From Heloderma charlesbogerti (lineage: Eukaryota; Chordata; Lepidosauria; Squamata; Helodermatidae), in NCBI GenBank assembly GCA_026122225.1, contig JANEZZ010001411.1, forward strand, positions 124,001 to 188,000: DNA of 64,000 nucleotides. Direction: 5' to 3'. How positions within the stretch are numbered: position 1 is the stretch's first letter; every line of letters begins with the position of its first letter. Below, in pieces: positions 10,901 to 22,271 of the stretch. The notes below the pieces were generated by a model. That model ran no database searches, was not told the origin of the DNA, and saw only the letters and a list, made by a program, of their open reading frames with translations. The position numbers and the translations under genes were made by a program.

Positions 10901-12120
10901 ATCGATAAATATAGATGTAGATACAGGACCCCTCATGATCCTTTCCAGCTCTGCGATTCTTGACTGTATGATTCACTGTGGATTGTCCTGAGACAAGATT
11001 GCTTAAGATCTGACAAAGACCTGCTTATTGGTAACATTTGGGTGATGAATCGCCATGGGAGCAGAGATACTCCAAGAAGGTATATGTAATGGTTGGAGAT
11101 GACTCAACCTTATTCCCTTCACTAGATCACGGAGAGGGGAAAGTGAAGCCTGTGTGTAGCAGGGCACAAGCTGACAGTTGCTGTTTGGGGGCGGGGGCAG
11201 AAGAAAGACTGAAAGAGGGACAGAGTTGCTTTCTACAAGAATCCTGTGGCACTGGTGGGTCCCCTGAAAACCTAATGGGGGAGCAGAAATCTGTTAGGGT
11301 GTCAATAGAGTGAATTTCAGCAACCCGACCCCACAATGACCATGCAGAGGTGATCGGGCACTGGTAAACGGGCCTGGCTTCAACACGTGGGCCAGCACGA
11401 GCACGCCGATGTCCACCAAGGCTGTCGCAGCTCATCATCCCCAGCATCCTTGCTTTCTTCTTCCTATTTTTAAAAATATTGTGTAGTCAGGGGGCAGCCA
11501 GTTGGGCATATACATGCTTACAGATGCACATTTTATTACGTTAACTTTAAAAATGTGTTCCCGTTTTCTACAGCAAATGCAGCCTCTTCCCAAGTAAATG
11601 CGTGCAGCATCTGGGCAGCAGAAGCCGACTTCATTTTATTCCCGTAGTCATGAAGGTGCTACGATTTCTGCGAGTATAACATGCGAAATGGCACGTGCTC
11701 AGAGCGTTCCTTTTCCTGTCAGGGTCGGGGAACGGTTTTGTGGGGAGGGACGGGTTATTTGGCTGCCACAATGCGGGAATTTCGGAGCAGCTGTGTAAAG
11801 CCTGACATGGTGGTGGGCGGCGGCAGAGAGAAATGTTAAATCAAATGTACATCTGGGCATGGACATCTAAAGTGTGCATGTGTGCGTGTGTGTGTGAAAG
11901 ACCATTAAATCCAGGGAACCAGCAGCACCACTGGTGAGTCTTCACTTATGCTCAGCTTGTATATCTGGGTAAATAAAGCACATATTTCAAAAACGCCATA
12001 AGCTTTCACTACCTCATTTTAAAGTAACCAAACTCTGGGTAAAATGCTTGCATAACTGGAGTACTTGCTGTGACGTCATAGTAATATATACGTCTTACAT
12101 AATTTATTTATTTATAAAGA
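10900..12120. other. Intergenic stretch without recognisable features
   Basis: Mostly non-repetitive sequence between repeats, with a short GATATAGAT-rich patch near 10895-10925 and a (GTGT) patch near 11880. No exon-like structure seen on either strand. Confidence 0.5.
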
Positions 12121-13400
12121 AATCACTGGCTGATAACAGGGTCATAAACCTGTCCATGGCTGGGAGAAGGAAAGGCGCCTGAAGCAAGGGATTTTTACCA
12201 GGGCAGTCAAATCCAAAGCGATGTGGCAAAGAGAAGACAATTGTCCAGTCTGAGGTCCAAAACACACAAGGGGGGCCGCGAGCAAGGCAGTGGGTCAGGT
12301 CCAGGGTCGAAGCTGAAATCCGGCATGAGACACGACGTTGTTCTCCAGCAGCCTCTTCCCAGCCTGCCTTCTGCTTTTAACGGCCACGACTTGAGGCAGC
12401 TGCATCCCATCGGTCCCCCTGCCTCTGAGAGTCTCTCCGTCTTAAACTGATAGAGGTTTGCCTACACTGCTCCCAGACATGCAGATGCCTTTGCTCTGAG
12501 GGGGTCAGTGGCATTTCACCCTCCAAATCCTCTGGGGGGGCTGCAGCTAGGGATGGCAGAGAATTCTTCCACAGACTCCAACGAGGCCAGATTCTAAAGA
12601 ACTGGCGTCCGTGGCGGAACGGAACACTTACCTCTGCCTCCCCACGGAATCCTCTTTGGCCGGATCCTCCGGCTCCGGATTGCCAGCAATACGGCTGCCA
12701 TGCCGTATCACTGATGAAGGGGACTGACTGAGGATGCAAATGGCATCCAGGACACCATTTACAGCCATAAAGGCCTTAGTTTAAGGTAAATGCAGCCGTA
12801 AATGGCTGCATTTAGCTTAAACAAAGACCTTTACGGCCGCAAATGGCATCCTGGACACCATTTGCGGCCCTGTTTTTTCACGTGATAGGCTACGCAAATA
12901 TTTGCATAGTCTATTTCATGAATGAAAAGCGGGGATGCAAATGGCATCCAGGACACTATTTGCAGCCGTAGAGGTCTTAGTTTAAGCTAAATGCAGCCAG
13001 TTATGGCTGTATTTACCTTAAACTAAGGCCTTTATGGCTGCAAATGGCGTCCTGGATGCCATTTGCATCTGCAGTCAGTCAAGTCCCCTTCAGCCAGGGA
13101 TATGGCATGGCAGCCATACCGCTGGCGCTTCAGAGCCAGCCAGCGGCTCCGCGGAACTGCTGCAGAGCGCAGCCAGCCAAAGAGGATTCTGGGGGAAGGA
13201 ATGGATCGCCCCCCCCCCCCGCAGGCAGATTCCCCACAGACCAGCAGGTAGGGAATCTGCACATCCCTAGCTGCAGCTGGGCATGGAAACTCCACAGGGG
13301 GTAAGGGGTCTCAGGTTCCTTCTATGCTGGTCCCTTCCCCTGGGTCTGGAGCCTGCCATTCCCCTTCATCCTCAGAGGAGTCCAAGGGAGGCATGGCATA
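12120..13400 (-). mobile_element. Possible LTR relic holding A4
   Basis: Minus-strand sequence at 13300-13400 reads GGATGAAGGGGAATGGCAGG, in the style of the LTRs above, and may continue past A4 to about 12120. No ends or duplication were identified. Confidence 0.2.
12548..13269 (+). mobile_element. hAT-like MITE, family A (copy A4)
   Basis: Perfect 8-bp duplication GCTGCAGC (12540-12547 and 13270-13277), itself palindromic. The core alternates inverted and direct copies of an AAATGGCATCC and AAATGCAGCC module. Confidence 0.85.
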
Positions 13401-13401
13401 T

Positions 13402-13416
13402 AGGTAGGTAGGTAGG

Positions 13417-13489
<73 letters not shown>

Positions 13490-13537
13490 GATAGATAGAT
13501 GATAGATAGATGATAGATAGATAGATGATAGATAGAT

Positions 13538-13568
<31 letters not shown>

Positions 13569-13620
13569 GATAGATAGATGATAGATAGATGATAGATAGA
13601 TAGATAGATGATAGATAGAT

Positions 13621-13659
<39 letters not shown>

Positions 13660-13760
13660 GATAGTGTGTGTGTGTGTGTGTGTGTGTGCGCACACCCACA
13701 CACACACATGGGTCTGAAGTCATAATATCCATCCATCCATCCATCCATCCATCCATCCGT
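13402..13760. repeat. GATA array followed by (TG)n and (ATCC)n
   Basis: About 263 bp of GATA with GATGATA interruptions (13402-13664), then TG (13664-13688) and ATCC (13727-13758). CTA-rich sequence follows at 13880-13950. Confidence 0.95.
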
Positions 13761-13879
13761 CCTACTAGTAGTACTAGTAATAGCACACCTTGAGTGCCAT
13801 TTTGAGTAGAAAGATATAAATTCAATAAATAAATAGCACAATACTAAAACTACTCCTATCCCACTACTGTTTCCCCTTC

Positions 13880-14850
13880 TCCTTGCCACTACTACTACTA
13901 CACTACTATTGCTACTTCTACTGTACTACTACTATGCTACTACTAGTAGTAACAGTAGCATTATCGCTATTCTAGGCTATTCTAGGATTCTATGACTATA
14001 TCACTACTACTATACTGAAGATGATGATGATGATTGAATACCCCTAGTCTGCCAATGTGTTTTTAAATTTACCAAGCAAGAGTAGGTACTCAGGATGTCC
14101 AAACAATGAAGGCAACACTCATCTGTATTAAGTGGTCCTGAATATGCAGTTTGGACCATAAGCACAGAAGACGTGCGTTGCTGGATCAAAGCGTGCACCA
14201 CCGCATCCGTCATTCCTGTGAAGATTCGCAGCAACCATCAGGTGCTCAGTGGTCCACCAGATATTGGCCTTTAGTGATTGGCCAGTGGACCTCATTGGAC
14301 CTTCTGGCCTGCCAGCCCTGTTCTGTAGGGTCATGTCCAGACTGAAGATAAGTCCAACCCTTTGTGGACAAGATTAAACTCCTACAGCGAGCGAAGAGCC
14401 AGGAGGGAGCTGCCAGCTCAGGCTGTGGGACACGTCTGCTGAGAAACAAGGACGGGTGGGAAGTCATCCCTTCTGTTTAGCCAGACCACCGCTGGTTCCA
14501 GGGCCTGGGCAAAATGGTGCTCACCACCTCCACCTTGCCGTGGTTGCCAGTGCCTCATTATCTTGCCTCTCCCTCTGGGCCCAGTCCACATCAAATCCCA
14601 GCAGGAGAGGAGATGTTGAGTGAAGGTGACTGATCTTCCTCCTCACTTCGCTCAGTGTTTGCTCACTTGCAGAGGGCAGGTAAACAGGTAGAAGCAGGAA
14701 GGAGGAGAAGGACCCAGAGACTGACACTGGCTCTCCTATCAGGGGATGGGCCTGTTTCCCGGCACTGCTAGTGCCTGATGCCAGAGAAAACAGAGCCGTT
14801 GGCAGAGAAAGCACATTTGTTTTCTACTGCTCCAGAGGGGAGGGGGAGAC
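13880..14850. other. Intergenic stretch, CTA-rich start, otherwise unassigned
   Basis: A CTA microsatellite-like region to about 14000, then sequence without a readable family or open frame of note. Confidence 0.4.
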
Positions 14851-14854
14851 CCAG

Positions 14855-15080
14855 AGGGGCCACATTACAAGAGAGAGGTTTCGACTAAACGTTAAGAAGG
14901 ACTTCCTGATGGTACGAGCCGTCCAACAGAGGAACCGACTGTCTTGGAGGGTGGTGGACTCTACTTCATTAGAGGTTTTCAAGCAGAGGAAACCAAGCTG
15001 GGATTCTGCAGCCACAGATGTCCTGCCTTGGCAGGGAACTGGACTTCTAACATCCCTCCCAACTCTACAATTGGATGATA
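14855..15080 (+). repeat. CR1 fragment, divergent subfamily
   Basis: The stretch around 14877-15000 translates like the end of CR1 ORF2 (RFRLNVKKDFLMVRAVQQRN, then WRVVDSTSLEVFKQRKPSWD). No tail repeats follow. Confidence 0.6.
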
Positions 15081-15366
15081 GCAGAAGAAAGAACCAGAAA
15101 GCAGAGCGAGACTTCTGTATTTTTAAAGGAGCTCTCCGTTGTTCCTTGGCTCATTTAAAACCAGTCCCTCTCCTCACCTCTTTTGAGTTCTTTTATTGCA
15201 TGGTCAGGTGTATTTTCCCTGCTCAATCGCAATAATAATGGACAAAAAGCAACTTAGAATGTGAATATAGCCAAGCCTATTGAAAAAACAACGATGACCA
15301 GACATGTTATTATCCTGGATGGTGTCTAACAGTGTGACTCTGGCAGTCCTTATTTTGCATGTTTTA

Positions 15367-15491
15367 GGGTGCAATCCTATGCAAGTTTAGACAGAAAAAA
15401 GGCCTACAATCCCAGCATGCCCAGCTATGCTGGTTGAGGCATGCTGGGAGTTGTAGGACTTTTCTGTCTAAAACTGCATAGGATTGCACCC
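15367..15491. mobile_element. Harbinger-like hairpin MITE with TTA duplication
   Basis: A near-perfect hairpin from GGGTGCAATCCTATGC to GCATAGGATTGCACCC, flanked by TTA on both sides (15364-15366 and 15492-15494). The 3-bp TWA duplication is characteristic of PIF/Harbinger. Confidence 0.7.
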
Positions 15492-15499
15492 TTAAAAGA

Positions 15500-16390
15500 C
15501 TTTGTAACACAAGATTACCTGGAATCAGGGCTGGTTCCTCTTCATAGAGGTTATCTAGGCAAGCTCCAAAGGGGACAAAATTTGGTGTGTGTGTTTCTCA
15601 GTTACACCAATATCTTGGTGTAGGAGCCATTGCCTGCACCTTTGGAGGGGTGCGGGGGGGGAGGTGGCTTAGCAGCTTATCAACTGTATGCTGTATGCTA
15701 CTTTCTAGGGGATGTGAGAGAGAGACTTCAGATCTCTCTTAGCCACCTGGCGCTCCCAGATGCAGTTGCGATGGAGGAGGAACGAGGAAGTAAAGAAGTG
15801 ATCAAACATGAAACACTCACATGAGAGAAATGACGTCACGGTCAGACCTTGATCATTTCATAATCATGTAACGTGCCATTGTCACGCTGCGAGGCACACT
15901 TCATAAGAAGAGGAAATTCAATTCACACAGCGCAGCAAAAAGAAAATCCACAGCCACGAAAACATGGGCCAGCCCTGGCTGGAAATCCCCTTTCGGTGAA
16001 ATTGAGACAGACCAAAAAAAAGTGCTGACCCAAAGGAGGTCTTGCTGACCCATATGAGGGCAGGGAGTGGGCTAAGGCAAAGATCCCTTCCAGTATTCAG
16101 AATCAGCAAACTTTTGAAGGCACTTTGAAGGTCTCCCAGGGACCTAAGGGAGTCTCCTTATGTAGGACTCCCAGGGCCTGGCTGGGAGTCCTACAGGAAG
16201 TCACTGTATCCAAGGCACACAAGAGGTTTAACCCTATATCCATGCTGTAGTGCCAAAGTTTAGCACCAAGGATGTGCAAAGTAGAGCTGAGCCAGAGAAA
16301 GAGAGAGAGAGAGAACAATTCTATAATATTTCTTTTTCTCAACCTCACCCCACCCCCAAGTAAAAGGAGGCTACTTTGCAGAATTGTCGC
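15500..16390. other. Intergenic stretch without gene
   Basis: Only a small hairpin is seen (GTAGGACTCCCAG at 16162-16174 and its complement at 16182-16194). Confidence 0.45.
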
Positions 16391-16395
16391 CAACT

Positions 16396-16642
16396 ATTTT
16401 TTATTATTTGATTTATTTTTACATTAATATCCTGGCTTTTTTCCTCTTTCAAGGAACCCAAGGCAGCTTACATGGTCCTTCTCCTCTCCATCCTATCCTC
16501 ACCACAACCCTGTGAGGTAGGTTAGGCTGAGAGATTCAGTGACCAGCCCAAAGTCACCCAATGAACTTCATGGCTGAGTGGGGTCTAGAACCCAGATCTC
16601 CCTAGCCCCAGTCCAACACTCTAACCACTATACCACACTGGC
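16396..16642 (-). repeat. MIR-like CORE-SINE
   Basis: On the minus strand it begins with a tRNA-like head: A box in TGGTATAGTGGTTAG and B box in GGTTCTAGACC. The CORE-like body follows (CCTACCTCACAGGGTTGTGG), then an L2-like tail ending in A/T-rich sequence. This is the MIR arrangement. No recent target duplication was read. Confidence 0.75.
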
Positions 16643-17113
16643 ATGCATCATGCCCACATCACATTTGTCATGCCCAAGCCAGGCTGATTCCTCCTCCAGT
16701 GAAGACCCCAATGTCCCAAAGCCTGAGGACCTTATGCAGTCCCCTGACTCCAGTGCTTCTCCAGACACTTCCAGCATCTCAGGAGACACTACACCTGACC
16801 CAAGGATGCAGAGGAACTTATAGAAGGGATCCTGACTCCCTGGTGAAGCTGCCTTGCCTACACACTCTGAAGTGAAGGCCAGCTTCAGAAGGTACAGGTG
16901 CAGGCAAAGGCTTGGAGGCCTTCAGGCCCAGAAGAACTAGGCTACTTGGAAGTAAGTGACCTCCTCAGGAGTAAAGTACTCCTTAGGATGGAATGAAGAC
17001 CTTGAAGGCTGGGCTAAGCAGTTGCAGCTGGGCATGGGAGACCAGGCTACGTGAGCTGCCAGCGGAAGATTGTTAGTTGCTAGAATAAGGTGGGTCTTTA
17101 GCTCAGTTTCCTG

Positions 17114-17788
17114 TAGGGATGGGTGAGAATTTAATTCCATTTGATTTTGACCAGAATATTCCAAAATTTGCAGAGTTTTCCATATTAGGGACAAAAAGAA
17201 CTTGAGATTTTTAAAACGACGAATGTGGGCGCAACCAATATTGAATATGACTGGTGCAGATGGGTGAGAATTCCATTTCAGTTCAATTTCGGTAGCATCA
17301 TAGAATAGTGGGGTTGCAAAGGGCCTATAGGACCATCGAGTCCAACCCCCTGCTCAGTGCAGGAATTCCAGTCAAAGCATCCCCGACAGGTGGCTGTCCA
17401 GCTTCATATTGAATGCCTCCAATGTGAGAGAGCCCACCACCTCCCTAGGGAATGGGTTCCATTGTCATCTTGCTCTAACAGTCAGGAAATTTCTCCTGAT
17501 GTTCAGCCGGAATCTGGCTTCCTGTCACTTGAGCCTATGATTCCGTGTCCTGCCCTCTGGGATGATTGAGAAGAGATCCTGGCCTTCCTCTCTGTGACAA
17601 CCTTTCAGGTACTTGAAGAGCGCTATCCTATCTCCCCTCAGTCTTCTCTTCTCAAGGCTAAACAGTTGGTAAGAAGTTACCGAAAACTTGAAAAGTTGTT
17701 CATATTTGGGGGAGAAACATCTTGAGAGTTAAAAAAAAAAAAAAATGAGGGGGGGAGGTGTTGAAACTGATAGATTCACCCATCCCTG
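17114..17788 (+). mobile_element. hAT-like MITE, family C (copy C1), split by CR1
   Basis: Ends TAGGGATGGGTGAGAAT and TTCACCCATCCCTG. Flanks GTTTCCTG (17106-17113) and GTTTCATG (17789-17796) agree at 7 of 8. Interior shows ATATTNGGGACAAAAA words. A CR1 3' end occupies 17292-17665. Confidence 0.8.
17292..17665 (-). repeat. CR1 3' end inserted in a hAT-like MITE
   Basis: Minus-strand CR1 3' ORF end and UTR, matching the same part of the 30.1 kb copy. It sits inside the palindromic element 17114-17788, so it is younger than that element. Confidence 0.8.
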
Positions 17789-18094
17789 GTTTCATGTTCC
17801 CTACTCTGACTGACCCCTTGCTCCTGGAAACCCACCTACCCTTGGACTGCTCTAGTTTGTTTGACCTTGCCTTTGCCTCATGATCTTTGGATTGCCTTGC
17901 TGTGCTTGGCCCTGGCTTCTTCTCCTTACTGTCTTTCTGGATTGCCCTACTAACTGACTGATATCATAACTGTCTGGAGCATGGATAGCCTGCAATCCTA
18001 TGGGCTGGCTTCCCCCTTGCCTCCTGCCCAGGGACCATGGCATGATGATTCTCTGTCACTTTTTGGTAGTGGCTGCCATTCCCCCTGTCACCAA

Positions 18095-18155
18095 ATGGTT
18101 GGACTCGATGGTCTTATAGGCCCCTTCTGACCCTACTATTCCATGATTCTATGAA
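18095..18155 (+). repeat. CR1 3' terminus
   Basis: The last CR1 UTR bases (GGTTGGACTCGATGG onward) end in TATTCCATGATTCTATG repeats. Confidence 0.6.
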
Positions 18156-18159
18156 ATAA

Positions 18160-18427
18160 TGTCCTGCAACCACTCCACTAAATTGTGGCCAGGCTGCCAG
18201 AGAAGTTGCCACTGCTGTTACTTGCCTCAGCAGAAAAACAAAGCAACCCCTCCCAAAGACAAAAACACAGCCTTAGGAAAAAGAAAGAAGCTGTGCTACA
18301 GCCCTACCCAAGAAACGGTTGGGGAGTTTCCTCGTCCCCAGGATAAATTCAGTGAAACGGTCCCCCCGGTTTCTCTGCCCACAATTGGATGGGGAATTTT
18401 GAGGGGCTGCTTGCTCCCAGCTCTAGC
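18160..18427 (+). mobile_element. Family F fragment
   Basis: Right half of family F: AAGAAGCTGTGCTACAG, AATTCAGTGAAACGGTCC, GGGGAATTTTGAGGGGC, CAGCTCTAG. Confidence 0.5.
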
Positions 18428-19065
18428 GCAAACCAAGAGAACGGTGCCTCTGAGCATACACAGACTTTTCTTGGCTATTTTGGCTTGCAACGCAATGCAA
18501 GGTGGGCTCAGAGCAGCAGGGAGTAAATGGGTAGTGCTGGTGACTCTAGCTTCCTTTCTGACAGGATCGGGGTCCAAATGGGGTCACTGAAAAATGAGAG
18601 GGAGGGATCAGCATGTTCAGGAGAATCCTGAGGTATGCTGAAGGAAATGGGGGTGGGGAGAGGAGAGACCCTCTCAAAAAAGAGTCCAGTGAGAGCTGAG
18701 CATGCTAAGTGGATTCCAGGAGCCACATAAGGCTGAGTGTCAGCTAGAAAAGAAAAGGGGAAAAACGGAAACTGGGTATGTGTGTGTGATAGCGGAATTG
18801 CTTGCTTGAGACTTTTCAGCTGGCAGCACCCTTTCCCAGCCTGCTGCTGTCGAGATGTGTTGCACTACAACTCCCACCATGCTCTGCCAGCTGGGGATGC
18901 TGACAGTTGCAGTCCAACACCTCTCGAATGCAGCTGATTGGAGAAGGCTGGTTGTAGCTACCTTGAAGGAAGGTGTGCTATCTGATTGTTTAGAGCCCTG
19001 AACAGCCATGCTCCTGTTAGGAGGTGTGGATGAATGCTGCAACATTTTGTTACAGGGCCCCCCTA

Positions 19066-19200
19066 GGAATGGGTGAAAAATTTGTTTGCTTTTGTTAAGA
19101 ATTGAGCAAAATTTGCAATTTTCTTCACATCTGGGATGGAAACATTTGAAAAATTCAAAGGCAGGGGATTTGCACAACAGGGGGATTCATCCATCCCTAG
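19066..19200 (+). mobile_element. hAT-like MITE, family C, short copy
   Basis: Begins TAGGAATGGGTGAAAA and ends TTCATCCATCCCTA. No duplication could be read. Confidence 0.55.
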
Positions 19201-19695
19201 TCTGCACTTGTATTTCTGTGATGCTGAGGTGTAGATGAGGAAAGTTGGGGGACAAAGAGAACTGTACAATCCCACTTCTTCGTTCCTTTTCCTTCTGCCT
19301 TTGCTTGTTCAGACCGTACCACTCCAGCCTCATCCATCCACCTCATTTCATCCCATTTATCCCCCACCCTGATCTGTAGTGCAGATGTGTAGAAGAGGAG
19401 ACCAGGGAAGGCTGAACCTGGGTGCCTGAAGAGAAGCGCCTCTTGCAAAGGCCCCCTTCATGATTGTGGGAACACTTCAGGGCAGGTGCTGGGGGAAACT
19501 TGAGCAAGAGGCTTTCCATGTCTCCCAAGGGTGGCCATGTGTCCTCTCTTACAGAGAGGACAATCCATCAATTTAAAGGGCTATGGGAGGACGGTCTTCC
19601 ATTTGAAGGTGTCCTCTGTTGGAAGGACTGTCCAGTCCAAGTCTGGTTTAAAGATAAAGAAAGGGAGAGTAGGAAATTGCTCATCAACAGATAGT

Positions 19696-19785
19696 GTGAT
19701 GGGTGTTGTTTGCTCCTGAAACCCCAGTTTCCTATTCTTTGTAGCATAGGAAACTGGGGTTTGAGGAAGAAACAACGCCCATTAC
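19696..19785. repeat. 90-base perfect hairpin
   Basis: Arms of about 40 bases pair with few mismatches; the inner 17 (AAACCCCAGTTTCCTAT) pair perfectly around a 10-base loop. Confidence 0.7.
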
Positions 19786-20044
19786 ATTATAACAAAATGA
19801 AGAAGGACCTGTGAATCCAAAAGGCACTGAAATGATTGAATTAAACATCCTCTTTGTCTACCCCTTTGCTTTCGGCTTTTCTGGCATTACTTGTGGAGTT
19901 CACTTCTTGCTGGCTTTGGATTACCAAATCATACCTGGACAGCTGCCTGAGCCGGCAGGCGCACACTGGTGGCTGGACCACTGTTGTCCCCACGATGGTG
20001 AGATGTATTGCATTTCTGTTCAAGCGATACTCATTCTTTCTCAA

Positions 20045-20215
20045 TGTGCATCTCTACGTAGCATATTCATGTGGGTGGGAGGGTGCTGTTGCACTCATGT
20101 CCTGCTTGTGGGCTTCCCGTGGGCAGCTGGCTGGCCACTGGGTGAACAGAATGCTGGACTAGATGGACCCTGGGTCTGATCCAGCAGGGGTCTTCTTACA
20201 TTCTTACATTAAAGT
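20045..20215 (+). repeat. Retroposon 3' end with TTCTTA tail
   Basis: Same family as 57683-57900, ending GTCTTCTTACATTCTTAC. Confidence 0.5.
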
Positions 20216-20376
20216 GTTATGCAACTCTGTGCCCTCTTGTTTGGCAATACGTCGGTGGCCACCCTAGTTCCACCCCCACCTTGGAGTGGACATTCCACCT
20301 GGCCACTGGCCATTTGCTTATGTCTCCTTCTGCACCCAATTAACATCACCATTCAGACAGAGAGGAAGAAGACAAG

Positions 20377-20652
20377 TAGAGCTGTGCGCCAATGGCCTCT
20401 CGAAATTCTCTACTCTATTTGCGAGGAGATAATTCGGAGGGATAATTTCACGAAATTTCTCCAGGGGGAGGGGAAATTCTCCAACGGTTGCTCACAGGTA
20501 GGGCTCAGCATTGGCAGAGGATATAGCACGGCTTCTTTCTTTCTTTCTTTCTTTCTTCTTTCTTTCTTTCATCTTTCTCCCCCTCCCTCCGTCCCTCTTG
20601 TTCAGTCTGTCTGTCTGTCTGTCTTTTTTCTCCCTCCCTCCCTCCCTCTTGT

Positions 20653-20691
<39 letters not shown>

Positions 20692-20756
20692 CTTTCTTTC
20701 TCCCTCTCTCATTCATTCTTTCTCCCTCCCTCCCTCCCTCCCTCCCTCCCTCCTGT

Positions 20757-20793
<37 letters not shown>

Positions 20794-20840
20794 TTCTTTC
20801 TTTCTTTCTTTCTTTCTCCCTCCTCCTCCCTCCCTCTTGT

Positions 20841-20880
<40 letters not shown>

Positions 20881-21006
20881 TTTCATTCTTTCTTTCTTTC
20901 CCCTTCCCTCCCTCCCTCCCTCTTGTTCTTTCTTTGGTTCTTCCTCCCTCCCTCTTGTTCGTTTGTTCTTTTTTCCTCCCTCCCTCCCTCCCTCCCTCCC
21001 TCTTGT

Positions 21007-21046
<40 letters not shown>

Positions 21047-21804
21047 TTTCATTCTTTCTTTCCCCCTCCCTCCCTCCCTCCCTCCTGTTCTTTCTTTGGT
21101 TCTTCCTCCCTCCCTCTTGTTCGTTCGTTCGTTCTTTTTTCCTCCCTCCCTCCCTCCCTCCCTCCCTCCCTCCCATTCTCTCTCTCTCTCTCTCTCTCTC
21201 TTCTTTTATAAGGGGTTTTGGTTTGTTTGTTTTTTAATGCTGCCACAGCATCAACCGTGTTGGCAGGCTGACACCCCCCCCCCCTTTGCATCTGACACAA
21301 TGCAGGTGTGAGAGGGGTGCTGTGTTGTGTGTTCTAGCTCCAGGGAAGAGGTGAAGCTACTGCTGAGCCAAAAACTCTCCTCCAGTTTCCTTTAAGCTTT
21401 CATTCCCCATGGAAGAGGCTTCCATTGTTCTGCCTCATTCTCAGGGTGTTTTTATAATTTTTTTTTGTGGTGTTTTTGAGCTTACCTACACGCTGCTTGC
21501 TTCTCAGGCGGCATGTGCTTCCTGATCTGAAAAGGCCCCGTGGGAGGAAGTACCTCACAGTGCCTGAAACTGAAGTGCGGGAAGCTACAGGCTGCCAGAG
21601 AAATGATTGTACAATGAAAAGCAGGACACTCGGACACACTCTTTGCCCACCTCCTGAGTAAGGGAAGCACCAGAAACTCAAACCCAACCCACGATAATCT
21701 TTCTGAAATGTCTTCATGATTGGTTCTTTAAAAGATTTTTTTCCCCTATCACATCGAATGAGAATGGGTGAAAGAATGTGGGAGAACTTTTCGGCAGAGC
21801 GTTA
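20377..21804 (-). mobile_element. hAT-like element, family F (copy F2), with a 0.7 kb pyrimidine tract
   Basis: Starts TAGAGCTGTGC and ends GCAGAGCGTTA. Flanks AAGACAAG and CCGACAAG agree at 6 of 8. Both family F halves are present, separated by the pyrimidine-rich microsatellite. Confidence 0.6.
20530..21212 (+). repeat. Pyrimidine microsatellite (TTCT/CCCT)n
   Basis: About 680 bp almost free of purines, alternating TTTC blocks and TCCC blocks in a higher-order pattern with TTGTTC punctuation. Confidence 0.95.
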
Positions 21805-22101
21805 CCGACAAGGCATGCAAAGACGCACCTTCCTTCGCTGCTCTCTTGTTCAGAGTAGGCAAGGGTCCTTGCTGCTCTCACTTCTTGCTCCCTTCCTCCC
21901 TTGGACAGAGCAGAAGAATGGGAAGCAAGGCTTCCGGGACTGGAAAGGGGAACTCCACACTGCAGATACCCCCCAAATGGCAACCCTGGAAGCCACTTCC
22001 CTGCCTCTCCCTTGGTGGTGCTCAAGCAAAGCATGGATGTATTTATCTGGATCCTCAACACACGGCAGACAGCGAACAGCACGATTTCCAAACTCTGAAC
22101 T

Positions 22102-22107
22102 TTTATT
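22102..22107 (-). terminator. Polyadenylation signal of C1QA
   Basis: AATAAA on the minus strand about 165 bases past the C1QA stop, in an otherwise signal-free 3' UTR. The transcript end is therefore expected near 22075-22090. Confidence 0.7.
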
Positions 22108-22271
22108 TTGTGCCAAGTAGGAGTGACACAGAATGCTCACGTGGCAGAGAGCTGGGGCAGACTCGGCACACACACCTTGACGCCCAGGCCTAGCAAAGGG
22201 CTCCTTGTGGTTGTAGCGTTGTGACAAGAGGGAGCGGGGAGGGCTTGGGGAGAAGGCTGGGCCTGAGCTTC

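Larger units (their letters stand above)
16668..18060 (+). mobile_element. Possible LTR relic holding C1
   Basis: Starts TGTCATGCCC with the same CTCCTCCAGTGAAGACCC style of sequence. A gap at 17114-17788 is the family C element. No matching right end or duplication found. Confidence 0.25.

Noticed and set aside
13311..13889. A 192-codon frame of repeated LSIYLSIYLS
   Set aside because: It translates the GATA array and has no domain or splice context.
20219..21211. A 330-codon open frame rich in Ser, Phe, Leu and Pro
   Set aside because: It is a translation of the pyrimidine microsatellite; all frames are open there because no stop can form without purines.
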